Source: Phaeobacter gallaeciensis DSM 26640
Lineage (GTDB): Bacteria > Pseudomonadota > Alphaproteobacteria > Rhodobacterales > Rhodobacteraceae
Length of the DNA stretch: 64,000 nucleotides
Assembly: GCF_000511385.1 (NCBI RefSeq)
Contig: NC_023137.1
Coordinates: 449,001-513,000 of the forward strand
Reading direction: 5' to 3'
Shown here: piece after piece, positions 25,994-33,322 of the stretch
Position numbering within the stretch: the stretch's first letter is position 1
Layout: the number at the start of each line of letters is the position of its first letter
Position numbers and translations under genes: made by a program
Notes under the pieces: model-generated
Database searches by the model: none
Told to the model about the DNA's origin: nothing
Seen by the model: only the letters and a program-made list of their open reading frames with translations

Positions 25994-26015
25994 CTTGTGC
26001 GTTATAACGCACAAG
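25994..26015. promoter_or_regulatory. Operator site 2, 22-bp perfect palindrome
   Basis: CTTGTGCGTTA followed directly by its exact reverse complement forms a 22-bp perfect palindrome. It lies in the intergenic region between benE and the XRE-cupin gene and is the evident binding site of that regulator. With site 1 at 26-bp centre-to-centre spacing (about 2.5 helical turns), two dimers could bind. Confidence 0.8.
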
Positions 26016-26075
26016 TGTTTTTTGAGCAGCGGCTTGAAACGCCGTGTGACCGACAGAAAAGCGACGGGCAGCACA

Positions 26076-26630
26076 ATGAGCGAAGAAGGCATCACTCTGA
26101 ATTTGCGGGATATTCGTCAGGATGCAGGGCTCAGCCTGTCCAAAGCCGCTGAGGTCACGGGGGTCAGCAAGGCGATGCTGGGCCAGATCGAACGGGGCGA
26201 ATCAAGTCCGACGATTGCGACGCTGTGGAAAATCGCCAAAGGGTTCCACCTGCCTCTGACAGCGCTGATTGGTGACGCCTCGCAGCCCGAAGGCAGCAGT
26301 GGCCGCAGCTTTCGCTCGGTGCAGTTTCCCGGCTCCATCGCGGTGAAAATGGTGTTTCCCTTCGATCCGGTGCTGGGGGCGGAGACGTTTCATGTCAGCC
26401 TGCGACCCGGCCAGTCGCATCAGTCGCAGCCCCATGATACCGGCGTCACTGAAGAGGTCTTTGTGCTGGAGGGCGCCATGGAGGTGCTGCGGGATGGCGG
26501 TTGGATGCCGTTGGAGACTGGCCAGGGGGTGCGGTTCGCGGCCGACCAGCCGCATGGCTACCGCAGCGGCGACAGTGGGGCGGCTTTCCTGAATATGCAT
26601 CACTATCGTCGTGTAGGTCGCACTGACTAG
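26076..26630 (+). CDS. XRE-family regulator with C-terminal cupin (YdcN/SutR-like)
   Basis: A 184-residue transcription factor. The N-terminal helix-turn-helix (about residues 8-62, with LSLSKAAEVTGVSKAMLGQIE and SSPTIATLWKIAKG) is followed by a cupin domain (about 105-175, with TEEVFVLEGAMEVL and DQPHGYRSG) that probably senses a small ligand. The arrangement beside a BenE-type transporter is the same as E. coli ydcN-ydcO. It most likely controls benE and itself through the two palindromes at 25970-26015. The ATG at 26076 is preferred because it leaves the operators outside the coding region; the frame is open to 25995. Confidence 0.87.
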   Translation: MSEEGITLNLRDIRQDAGLSLSKAAEVTGVSKAMLGQIERGESSPTIATLWKIAKGFHLPLTALIGDASQPEGSSGRSFRSVQFPGSIAVKMVFPFDPVLGAETFHVSLRPGQSHQSQPHDTGVTEEVFVLEGAMEVLRDGGWMPLETGQGVRFAADQPHGYRSGDSGAAFLNMHHYRRVGRTD

Positions 26631-26644
26631 GGTCCTGACCCTAG
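26627..26644. repeat. Inverted repeat at the end of the XRE-cupin gene
   Basis: CTAGGGTC and GACCCTAG are perfect eight-base arms separated by two bases, overlapping the stop codon of the regulator gene. There is no U-tract. It may be a weak terminator hairpin or a protein site. Confidence 0.45.
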
Positions 26645-26817
26645 GCTGTTCTGGCGGATCAATTCGCCGCAGCTATGTGGCTTGTTCCGCAGTCGCGGCC
26701 TGCCTAATTCTTGCACTGTTACACAGCGCCGTTCCCGCCTTGGGGAGCGTGCGAATACCGATCTTTTATGACCCATCGCCGGGGTATTTTCCGGCTCACA
26801 GGAAAGCGATTTGATCC

Positions 26818-27681
26818 ATGGATACACTGCGCGGCAGCCTCCTGATGGTGCTGGCCATGGCGGCCTTTGCGCTGGAAGACATGTTCATCAAGTCCGCCGC
26901 CCGCAGCTTACCTGTAGGTCAAATTCTGATCCTGTTCGGCGCCGGCGGGATGGTGATTTTTGCGATCCTGGCGCGTGCGCAGGGGCATCGTTTGTGGACC
27001 CCGGTGTTTTACACGCGCGCGCTTTTGGTGCGCTCGGTTGCAGAGGTCGCGGGGCGGCTCTGCTTTACGCTGGCCATTGCGTTTACGCCTCTATCGTCGG
27101 CTTCGGCCATCCTTCAGGCCACGCCTCTGGTGGTGTCTGCCGGGGCGGTGGTGTTTTTCAACGAAAAGGTTGGTATCCGTCGCTGGCTGGCGATTGCGGC
27201 TGGGTTCATCGGGGTTCTGATGATCCTGCGCCCCGGAGCCAGCGGGTTTGAGCTGGCCTCACTCTTTGCGGTGGCGGGCACGCTGGGGTTTGCCGGGCGC
27301 GATCTGGCCACGCGGGCAGCGCCAGCGGGGCTGTCCAACGCCCATCTGGGGCTGGCGGGGTTTGCCATGCTGGTGGTGGCCGGGCTGATCGCGCTGCCCT
27401 TTGGGGCGCCGATGCAGGTGCCGGATGTAGAGACCACCATTGATTTGGTCGCCGCAACGCTGGTGGGGGTGGTGGCCTATCAGGCGCTGACCGGGGCGAT
27501 GCGGGTTGGTGAAATTTCTGTCGTGGCGCCGTTCCGCTACACCCGGTTGATCTTTGCCATGGTGTTGGGGGTCGTGGTCTTCCATGAGCGTCCGGATATG
27601 TGGACCCTGATCGGCAGCGCCGTCATTGTGGTCAGCGGTGGCTTCACCCTGATGCGCAGCAATCGCCGTCAGGTAGCCTGA
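26818..27681 (+). CDS. EamA/DMT-family transporter
   Basis: A 287-residue inner-membrane protein with ten predicted hydrophobic helices in two homologous five-helix halves (EamA repeats). Indicative segments are [20 protein letters not shown] and [17 protein letters not shown]. Members export or import amino acids, metabolites or drugs; the sequence does not fix the substrate. AGGAAAG precedes the ATG. It stands alone between the XRE-cupin gene and smpB. Confidence 0.85.
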   Translation: MDTLRGSLLMVLAMAAFALEDMFIKSAARSLPVGQILILFGAGGMVIFAILARAQGHRLWTPVFYTRALLVRSVAEVAGRLCFTLAIAFTPLSSASAILQATPLVVSAGAVVFFNEKVGIRRWLAIAAGFIGVLMILRPGASGFELASLFAVAGTLGFAGRDLATRAAPAGLSNAHLGLAGFAMLVVAGLIALPFGAPMQVPDVETTIDLVAATLVGVVAYQALTGAMRVGEISVVAPFRYTRLIFAMVLGVVVFHERPDMWTLIGSAVIVVSGGFTLMRSNRRQVA

Positions 27682-27745
27682 GGTCGGCCTCTCATCTGCA
27701 TCACCATCTTGCACCTCGGTCTCCGGCACCTTACATCTGCGCCCC

Positions 27746-28222
27746 ATGGCCAAGCAAAAATCAGACCCGAATTACAAAGTGATCGCAGAAAACCGCCGCG
27801 CGCGGTTCGACTATGCGATTGAAGACGATCTGGAGTGCGGGATCCTTCTGGAAGGGTCCGAGGTCAAATCCCTGCGCGTGGGCGGCACCAATATCGCCGA
27901 AAGCTATGCGACTGTGGATGATGGCGAGCTGTGGCTGGTGAACTCCTACATCGCGCCGTATGAGCAGGCGAAGATGTTCAAACATGAAGAACGCCGCCGC
28001 CGTAAGCTTCTGGTGTCGCGTAAGGAGCTGTCGAACCTGTGGAATGCAACCCAACGCAAGGGTATGACCTTGGTGCCGCTGGTGATGTATTTCAACCATC
28101 GTGGGCTGGCCAAGATCAAGATCGGCATTGCCAAGGGTAAGAAAAATCACGACAAGCGCGAGACCGAGGCTAAGCGTGATTGGTCGCGTCAGAAGCAGCG
28201 CCTGCTGAAAGACCACGGCTGA
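27746..28222 (+). CDS. smpB: SsrA-binding protein SmpB
   Basis: A 158-residue RNA-binding protein that brings tmRNA to stalled ribosomes for trans-translation. The OB-fold core ([32 protein letters not shown]) and the basic C-terminal tail that mimics the mRNA/codon ([16 protein letters not shown]) are intact and of normal length. The tmRNA gene ssrA is not within the window. It lies 64 bases after the EamA transporter gene and may be partly co-transcribed with it. Confidence 0.95.
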   Translation: MAKQKSDPNYKVIAENRRARFDYAIEDDLECGILLEGSEVKSLRVGGTNIAESYATVDDGELWLVNSYIAPYEQAKMFKHEERRRRKLLVSRKELSNLWNATQRKGMTLVPLVMYFNHRGLAKIKIGIAKGKKNHDKRETEAKRDWSRQKQRLLKDHG

Positions 28223-28401
28223 TTGGCTGCGCCCCGCAGAGCGGCATCAAAGGTGCCGTGCAACGATCCTCGGCTATGGCTGTGACACCGTCGTCAGGGT
28301 TGCGCATTGCAATAATTGACTGAATAAGTCAGATAAGCCGCACCCAGCAGACTCATCCCTCGGTCAGGCCCGGCATCCTTCTTGTTCCTGTTTGAAAGAG
28401 G

Positions 28402-28977
28402 ATGATGCACATGCCGATTTCTGAGCCGCAGACCCCAGACCAGACACTAGCTGTCGCCCCCTCCGCTGCGACTGTTTCACCAGACGAGGTCGCGTTGGCG
28501 GATTTGGGACTTGATATGTTTGAGGTGGCCCTGCTGCCGCAATTGCGCCATTTCACCACTTGTCTTCAGACGCCGCAGAGCCAGGCTTGGCAGTTGGCCT
28601 ATCGCAGCGCCGCTGAACGCTGGGGCGAGACATTTGGGCTGGCGGTCGCACATGCGCTGTTCAAGGTGGTGCGTTGCTTGCACGACCTGCGTGGTGATCA
28701 CTACGTGGGACATGACGCGCTGACATTGGAAACACGCACAGTGGTGACTTCGGACGAGGCGGCGTTTCTGCGGATGCTGCATCATATGCGTCGTGATGAG
28801 ACCCCGGCGGCGCGGGACGCAGTTGCGGATCTGTCGGGCGGCTGGATGGATCCGCATGTGATCCGCGCCGCGCTGTCCTTTGCTGATCGGTTTCCGGCGG
28901 GCAAGTCGCAGCCGGCTGAGAGGCCGCAGACCAGCGCGAGGGGCGATCAACCGCCACACCTGCGGGTGGTCCGCTAA
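28402..28977 (+). CDS. Hypothetical protein, 191 residues
   Basis: A protein of unknown function with no signal peptide. The N-terminal 25 residues and the last 30 (KSQPAERPQTSARGDQPPH) look disordered; the middle is helical (FEVALLPQLRHF, AHALFKVVRCLHDL, FLRMLHHMRRDE) with several histidines. I recognise no family. AGAGGATG lies before the ATG; alternative ATGs at 28405 and 28411 cannot be excluded. A short inverted repeat TGACT-GAATA-AGTCA (about 28318) lies in its upstream region. It is a single gene between smpB and sseA. Confidence 0.65.
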   Translation: MMHMPISEPQTPDQTLAVAPSAATVSPDEVALADLGLDMFEVALLPQLRHFTTCLQTPQSQAWQLAYRSAAERWGETFGLAVAHALFKVVRCLHDLRGDHYVGHDALTLETRTVVTSDEAAFLRMLHHMRRDETPAARDAVADLSGGWMDPHVIRAALSFADRFPAGKSQPAERPQTSARGDQPPHLRVVR

Positions 28978-29116
28978 AGAACGCCGATTCAGGCCATGCG
29001 GGGTAACAGACACCGACCAGTGGGATAGATTATTGCGCTGCGGGTCCGGGCTCTCTTGCGACTCTGCCCGCACGGTTGTACGGATGCCTCAGCACATATG
29101 AGGGGAGACGGAAACG

Positions 29117-29968
29117 TTGGACGATCCTAAAACGCTTGTGTCGACAGACTGGCTTGCTGCGCATCTGAAGGACCCGGATTTGCGGATCCTCGACGCATCT
29201 TGGTACATGCCACACGAAGGCCGCGATCCTAAGGCCGAATATAACGCAGCCCATATCCCCGGCACGCGCTTCTTTGACATCGACGATATCGCTGACAACC
29301 GCTCTGACCTGCCTCATATGGTCCCACCGGTGGAGAAATTCATGTCCCGCCTGCGGGCCATGGGGGTCGGTGATGGCCATCAGGTTGTGGTCTATGATGG
29401 CACTGGTCTGCGCTCAGCGGCACGGGTGTGGTGGCTGTTCCGCCTGATGGGGCAGACCAATATCGCGGTTCTCGACGGTGGTCTGCCGAAGTGGCAGGCC
29501 GAGGGCAACCCGGTGGAAGATCTGCCGCCGGTGATCCGCGACCGGCATATGACCGTTCGGGTCCAGAACCACCTGCTGCGTGACGTGACACAGGTCTCCT
29601 CCGCCGCCAAGCTGGGCGATCACGAGATTATCGACGCCCGCGCGGCAGAGCGTTTTCAGGGTGCCGTGGCCGAACCTCGCGAAGGCCTGCGTGCAGGTCA
29701 CATTCCCGGGTCCCGGAACGTGCCCTATACGGAGCTGTTGAACGCCGATCAGACCATGAAATCGCCGGACGCTCTGCGCGCGGTGTTTGAGAAGGCCGGC
29801 GTTGATCTCAGCAAACCAGCCATCACCACCTGTGGGTCAGGTGTCACCGCCGCTGTCCTTAGCCTCGCCATGGAGCGTTTCGGCAAGACCGATCATGCGC
29901 TTTATGATGGCTCCTGGACGGAGTGGGGCGCCTTCCCGACACTGCCCGTTGCAACCGGAGAAGCCTGA
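29117..29968 (+). CDS. sseA: 3-mercaptopyruvate sulfurtransferase
   Basis: A 283-residue enzyme of two rhodanese domains. The N-terminal domain (about 8-130) is non-catalytic; the C-terminal one carries the persulfide cysteine Cys239 in the loop CGSGVTA, the form typical of mercaptopyruvate rather than thiosulfate sulfurtransferases. It transfers sulfur from 3-mercaptopyruvate to acceptors, releasing pyruvate and eventually sulfide. The start is TTG at 29117 behind AGGGGAG. Its stop overlaps the ATG of a class I aminotransferase (TGATG), which fits: that enzyme class can transaminate cysteine to 3-mercaptopyruvate. Confidence 0.9.
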   Translation: MDDPKTLVSTDWLAAHLKDPDLRILDASWYMPHEGRDPKAEYNAAHIPGTRFFDIDDIADNRSDLPHMVPPVEKFMSRLRAMGVGDGHQVVVYDGTGLRSAARVWWLFRLMGQTNIAVLDGGLPKWQAEGNPVEDLPPVIRDRHMTVRVQNHLLRDVTQVSSAAKLGDHEIIDARAAERFQGAVAEPREGLRAGHIPGSRNVPYTELLNADQTMKSPDALRAVFEKAGVDLSKPAITTCGSGVTAAVLSLAMERFGKTDHALYDGSWTEWGAFPTLPVATGEA

Positions 29969-31152
29969 TGTTCGAAGCCCTGAAACCCCAGCCAGCCGAT
30001 AAGATCCTGGCGCTGATGCAGATGTTCCGCGACGATCCGCGTGACAGCAAAATCGACCTCGGCGTCGGCGTCTACAAAAACGCCGAAGGGGTGACCCCGG
30101 TGATGCGCGCCATCAAGGCGGCAGAGCATAAGCTCTGGGAAGAGCAGACCTCCAAATCCTATGTTGGTCTGGCTGGAGATCCGGCCTATTCGGACGCCAT
30201 GATCAAGCTGATCCTTGCCGACAGTGTCGCGCGCGGCAATGTCGCTGCTGCGGCCACCCCCGGTGGCACCGGCGCTGTGCGTCAGGCCTTTGAACTGATC
30301 AAGATGGCCAACCCCGGCGCACGTGTTTTCGTATCAAACCCGACCTGGCCGAACCACATTTCGATCCTGAACTATCTGAACATCGAAACTGTTGCCTATC
30401 GCTATTTCGACCGCGACACCTGCGGCGTCGATTTTGATGGCATGATTGAGGACCTGAAGACCGCGAACAAAGGTGACGTGGTTCTTCTGCATGGGTGCTG
30501 CCACAACCCGACCGGTGCCAACCTCAATATGGTGCAGTGGCAGGAAGTCGTGGCCATCCTGAACGAACGTGGTCTGATCCCAATGATCGACATTGCCTAT
30601 CAAGGCTTTGGTGACGGTCTGGAAGAGGACGCACAGGGGGTGCGTTATGTGGCGGCCAACACGCCCGAATGTCTGATCGCGGCCAGTTGTTCCAAGAACT
30701 TCGGCATCTACCGCGAGCGCACCGGCCTGTTGATGGCGGTCTCCCAGGACGGCGGCGCACAGGCGCTGAACCAGGGGACCCTGGCCTTTCTGAATCGCCA
30801 GAACTACTCCTTCCCGCCGGATCACGGCGCGCGTCTGGTCTCAATGATCCTGAATGACGACGCGTTGCGCGCCGATTGGGCCGCAGAGCTGGAAGAGACC
30901 CGTTTGGGTATGCTGGCCCTGCGCCAGCAGCTTGCGGATGAATTGCAGCGCCTCACCGGCTCTGACCGCTTTGGCTTCCTCGCCCAGCACCGGGGGATGT
31001 TCTCGCTGCTTGGTACCACGCCGGAGATGGTCGAGAAGATGCGGGCCGACAGCGGCATCTACATGGTGGGCGACAGCCGCATGAATATCGCAGGCCTGAA
31101 CACGCAGACTGTGCCGATCCTGGCTCAGGCGATTGTCGACGCCGGCGTCTGA
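29968..31152 (+). CDS. Aspartate/aromatic amino acid aminotransferase (class I)
   Basis: A 394-residue PLP enzyme of the AspC/TyrB subgroup. It has the N-terminal ILALMQMFRDD and DLGVGVYKNAEG segments, the CHNPTGAN loop near 178-185, the Schiff-base lysine Lys243 (SCSKNFGIYRERTG) and the C-terminal substrate arginine region (MFSLLG). It exchanges amino groups between aspartate or aromatic amino acids and 2-oxoglutarate. The start at 29968 overlaps the sseA stop and gives the family's length, so co-translation with sseA is likely. An additional cysteine aminotransferase role is inferred from that coupling. Confidence 0.9.
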   Translation: MFEALKPQPADKILALMQMFRDDPRDSKIDLGVGVYKNAEGVTPVMRAIKAAEHKLWEEQTSKSYVGLAGDPAYSDAMIKLILADSVARGNVAAAATPGGTGAVRQAFELIKMANPGARVFVSNPTWPNHISILNYLNIETVAYRYFDRDTCGVDFDGMIEDLKTANKGDVVLLHGCCHNPTGANLNMVQWQEVVAILNERGLIPMIDIAYQGFGDGLEEDAQGVRYVAANTPECLIAASCSKNFGIYRERTGLLMAVSQDGGAQALNQGTLAFLNRQNYSFPPDHGARLVSMILNDDALRADWAAELEETRLGMLALRQQLADELQRLTGSDRFGFLAQHRGMFSLLGTTPEMVEKMRADSGIYMVGDSRMNIAGLNTQTVPILAQAIVDAGV

Positions 31153-31176
31153 CGCTAAGCAAACCAGACTGACATG

Positions 31177-31206
31177 AAGCGCTCCGCCACAGCGGGGCGC
31201 TTTTTC
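31177..31206 (+). terminator. Intrinsic terminator of the sseA-aminotransferase operon
   Basis: AAGCGCTCCGC (31177-31187) pairs with GCGGGGCGCTT (31192-31202), with one G-T pair and a four-base loop, running into TTTTTCG. Confidence 0.88.
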
Positions 31207-31287
31207 GCGGCGTGGTCCCAGATTTCTAAAAGTCTGGCCAAAAGTCTTCAAAAAACTTTTGGCTGCGATCGGAAGGTAGTGCCACAC

Positions 31288-31317
31288 ACAAAGGCGGCCC
31301 CCGTTTCCGGGAGCCGC
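31288..31317 (-). terminator. Probable terminator of glnK-amtB
   Basis: On the minus strand GCGGC-CCCG pairs with CGGG-GCCGC around a GAAA-type loop (31294-31317), followed by CTTTGTG. The U-tract is weak but the stem is strong and correctly placed 26 bases after the amtB stop. Confidence 0.65.
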
Positions 31318-31342
31318 ATCGACGTTTCAGTCGGTGGTCGGG

Positions 31343-32686
31343 TCAGCTGGGGGAGAATTCGGGATAGGCTTCCATCCCCAACTCCGCCATATCCAGACCA
31401 TTGACTTCATCTTCTTCACCAACCCGGATCCCGGTCACAGCCCGCAGGATCAGCCAGACGACAGCGGAGGAGATCGCGACAAAGAGCGCGATCACCACGA
31501 TCCCGGTCAGCTGGGTGACGAGGCTCGCTTCGGGGTTGGTCAGAACCACCGCGAGGGTGCCCCAGATCCCGGCAACCAGATGCACCGGGATGGCGCCGAC
31601 GACATCGTCGATCTTCATCTTGTCCAGCATTGGCACCACAAAGACCACGATCACACCACCAACAGCGCCGATCACGGTCGCCATGCCAAGGCTCGGGGTC
31701 AGCGGCTCAGCGGTGATCGACACCAGACCAGCCAGCGCGCCGTTCAGCACCATGGTAAGATCCGGCTTCTTGAACAGCAGCTGGGTCAGCAGCAGGGCGG
31801 CAACCGCACCACCTGCCGCAGCGGCATTGGTGTTGGCAAAGATACGGCTGACGTCGGCCACATCGCCGACGGTGCCCATCGCCAGCTGCGATCCACCGTT
31901 GAAACCAAACCACCCGAGCCACAGAATGAAGGTGCCCAATGTGGCCAGTGCCAGATTTGAGCCGGGCATCGGGATGGTTTTGCCTGCCTTGTATTTGCCC
32001 AGACGCGGGCCAAGGATCAGCGCGCCGGTCAGCGCAGCCCAGCCGCCCACGGAATGCACCACAGTAGAGCCGGCAAAGTCGAGGAACCCCATCTCATCCA
32101 GGAAGCCGCCGCCCCATTTCCAGCTCGCTTGCAGCGGGTAGATCACGGCGGTCAGCACAATGACAAAGGCGAGGAACGGCCAGAGCTTCACCCGCTCCGC
32201 CATTGTACCGGACACAATCGATGCGGTGGTCGCGCAGAACATCAACTGAAAGAAGAAATCAGACCCGGTGGAGGCATAGGAGTAATCATCCGCCTGCTCA
32301 GCGGTGATGCCGACCGCTTCCAGTACGCCCGGCCCCCAGACACCTGACAGCACGCCTTCAATCGACCAGGTGCCCAGCGGATACATCAGGTTGTAGCCAA
32401 TCAGATAGTAAAAGATCGCCGCGAGCGAGAACAGCGCCACATTCTTGGTCAGCTGCATGGTGACATTCTTGGAGCGGACAAGCCCGGCTTCCAGCATGGC
32501 AAACCCGGCCGCCATCCAGAACACAAGGAAACCGCCCACCAGAAACAGCAGCGAGTTGAGGATAAACACGGTATCGGTTGCCGCAGCACCGGCAGGCGCC
32601 GCAGTTGCGGTCTCCTGTGCAACGGCGAGGCCGGGCAGCGCCAGCGCCGCCGTCACAACCGCAAGGGAGAGGGGTGATTTACGCAT
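31343..32686 (-). CDS. amtB: Ammonium transporter AmtB
   Basis: A 447-residue channel-type ammonium transporter. A cleavable signal-like segment and Ala/Thr-rich stretch (residues 1-38) precede about 11 membrane helices. Family motifs include AAGFAMLEAGLVRSKN, GGGFLDEMGFLDFAGSTVVH and GWFGFNGGSQLA. The conserved twin pore histidines are expected in the VHSVGG and PVHLVAGIWG regions. It is encoded 26 bases after glnK; GlnK blocks the AmtB pore when nitrogen is plentiful. This is the standard glnK-amtB operon, normally under nitrogen (NtrC) control. Confidence 0.95.
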   Translation of the reverse strand: MRKSPLSLAVVTAALALPGLAVAQETATAAPAGAAATDTVFILNSLLFLVGGFLVFWMAAGFAMLEAGLVRSKNVTMQLTKNVALFSLAAIFYYLIGYNLMYPLGTWSIEGVLSGVWGPGVLEAVGITAEQADDYSYASTGSDFFFQLMFCATTASIVSGTMAERVKLWPFLAFVIVLTAVIYPLQASWKWGGGFLDEMGFLDFAGSTVVHSVGGWAALTGALILGPRLGKYKAGKTIPMPGSNLALATLGTFILWLGWFGFNGGSQLAMGTVGDVADVSRIFANTNAAAAGGAVAALLLTQLLFKKPDLTMVLNGALAGLVSITAEPLTPSLGMATVIGAVGGVIVVFVVPMLDKMKIDDVVGAIPVHLVAGIWGTLAVVLTNPEASLVTQLTGIVVIALFVAISSAVVWLILRAVTGIRVGEEDEVNGLDMAELGMEAYPEFSPS

Positions 32687-32712
32687 AACTTATTTCCTTC
32701 CTTTGCGCGTTT

Positions 32713-33051
32713 TCACAGCGCGTCGTGATTGGTTTCGCCGGTGCGCACGCGGATTGCCTGCTCAACGTCGAGAACAAAGATCTTGCCGTCACCGATTTTG
32801 CCGGTACGGGCGGTCTGGGTGATGGTGTCGACCACCTGGTCAGCGAGTCCGGAGGGCACCACCAGATCGAGCCGCATTTTCGGCACGAAATTCACCTCGT
32901 ATTCCGCACCGCGATAGATTTCTGTGTGGCCTGACTGGGCGCCAAACCCCTTGATTTCCGTGACCATCAGCCCGGACACGCCGATGGATGTCAGCGCTTC
33001 GCGGACCTCCTCCAGCTTGAACGGTTTGATGGTTGCTATGATCATTTTCAT
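32713..33051 (-). CDS. glnK: Nitrogen regulatory protein P-II (GlnK)
   Basis: A 112-residue trimeric PII signalling protein. The T-loop tyrosine Tyr51, the site of uridylylation by GlnD, lies in RGAEYEVNFVPK, and the C-terminal signatures TGKIGDGKIFV and RVRTGE are intact. It binds ATP/ADP and 2-oxoglutarate and regulates AmtB, the next gene in the operon. It begins with MKMI; the second ATG two codons later is also possible. An imperfectly understood inverted repeat lies about 50 bases upstream. Confidence 0.95.
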   Translation of the reverse strand: MKMIIATIKPFKLEEVREALTSIGVSGLMVTEIKGFGAQSGHTEIYRGAEYEVNFVPKMRLDLVVPSGLADQVVDTITQTARTGKIGDGKIFVLDVEQAIRVRTGETNHDAL

Positions 33052-33100
33052 CCCTGAACCCCTGTCATGATGACGGCGCGTGATGAGAGCGCCTGAACTG

Positions 33101-33117
33101 TTTGCAGGTGCAGCAAA
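33101..33117. promoter_or_regulatory. Inverted repeat upstream of glnK
   Basis: TTTGC (33101-33105) and GCAAA (33113-33117) flank seven bases, AGGTGCA, about 50-65 bases upstream of the glnK start. The half TGCACC on the minus strand recalls NtrC sites (TGCACY-N5-GGTGCA), but the match is only partial. Confidence 0.35.
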
Positions 33118-33322
33118 TCGGCAGAACCGAGTCGGTGGAACGTTTTGAGGGCAGTTTCAGGGGGCTGCCGCAGCGGGACGGTGAAAAAATAGGCGGTCTT
33201 TTGCTGGTGCGCTTAAAAAACACCCGGCTTGCAGAGGGGAATTGCTGTCAAACTGCCCCTCAACAAACCGGTGCGGACGGGGTATTGTCCGCAAAACGGG
33301 CAAACCGGGCAGGATCTGGAAG

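Noticed and set aside
28310..28335. An FNR/Dnr-type box before the 191-residue hypothetical gene
   Set aside because: TGACT-GAATA-AGTCA has arms and spacing unlike TTGAT-N4-ATCAA; it is noted only as a short inverted repeat.
27682..28401. A tmRNA (ssrA) gene next to smpB
   Set aside because: Neither flank of smpB has space with a tRNA-like end or a tag-peptide frame that I can see.
33052..33130. A sigma-54 promoter upstream of glnK
   Set aside because: On the minus strand a GG and a TTTGCT are present, but with 12 rather than 10 bases between GG and GC, and the -24 sequence is poor; not called.
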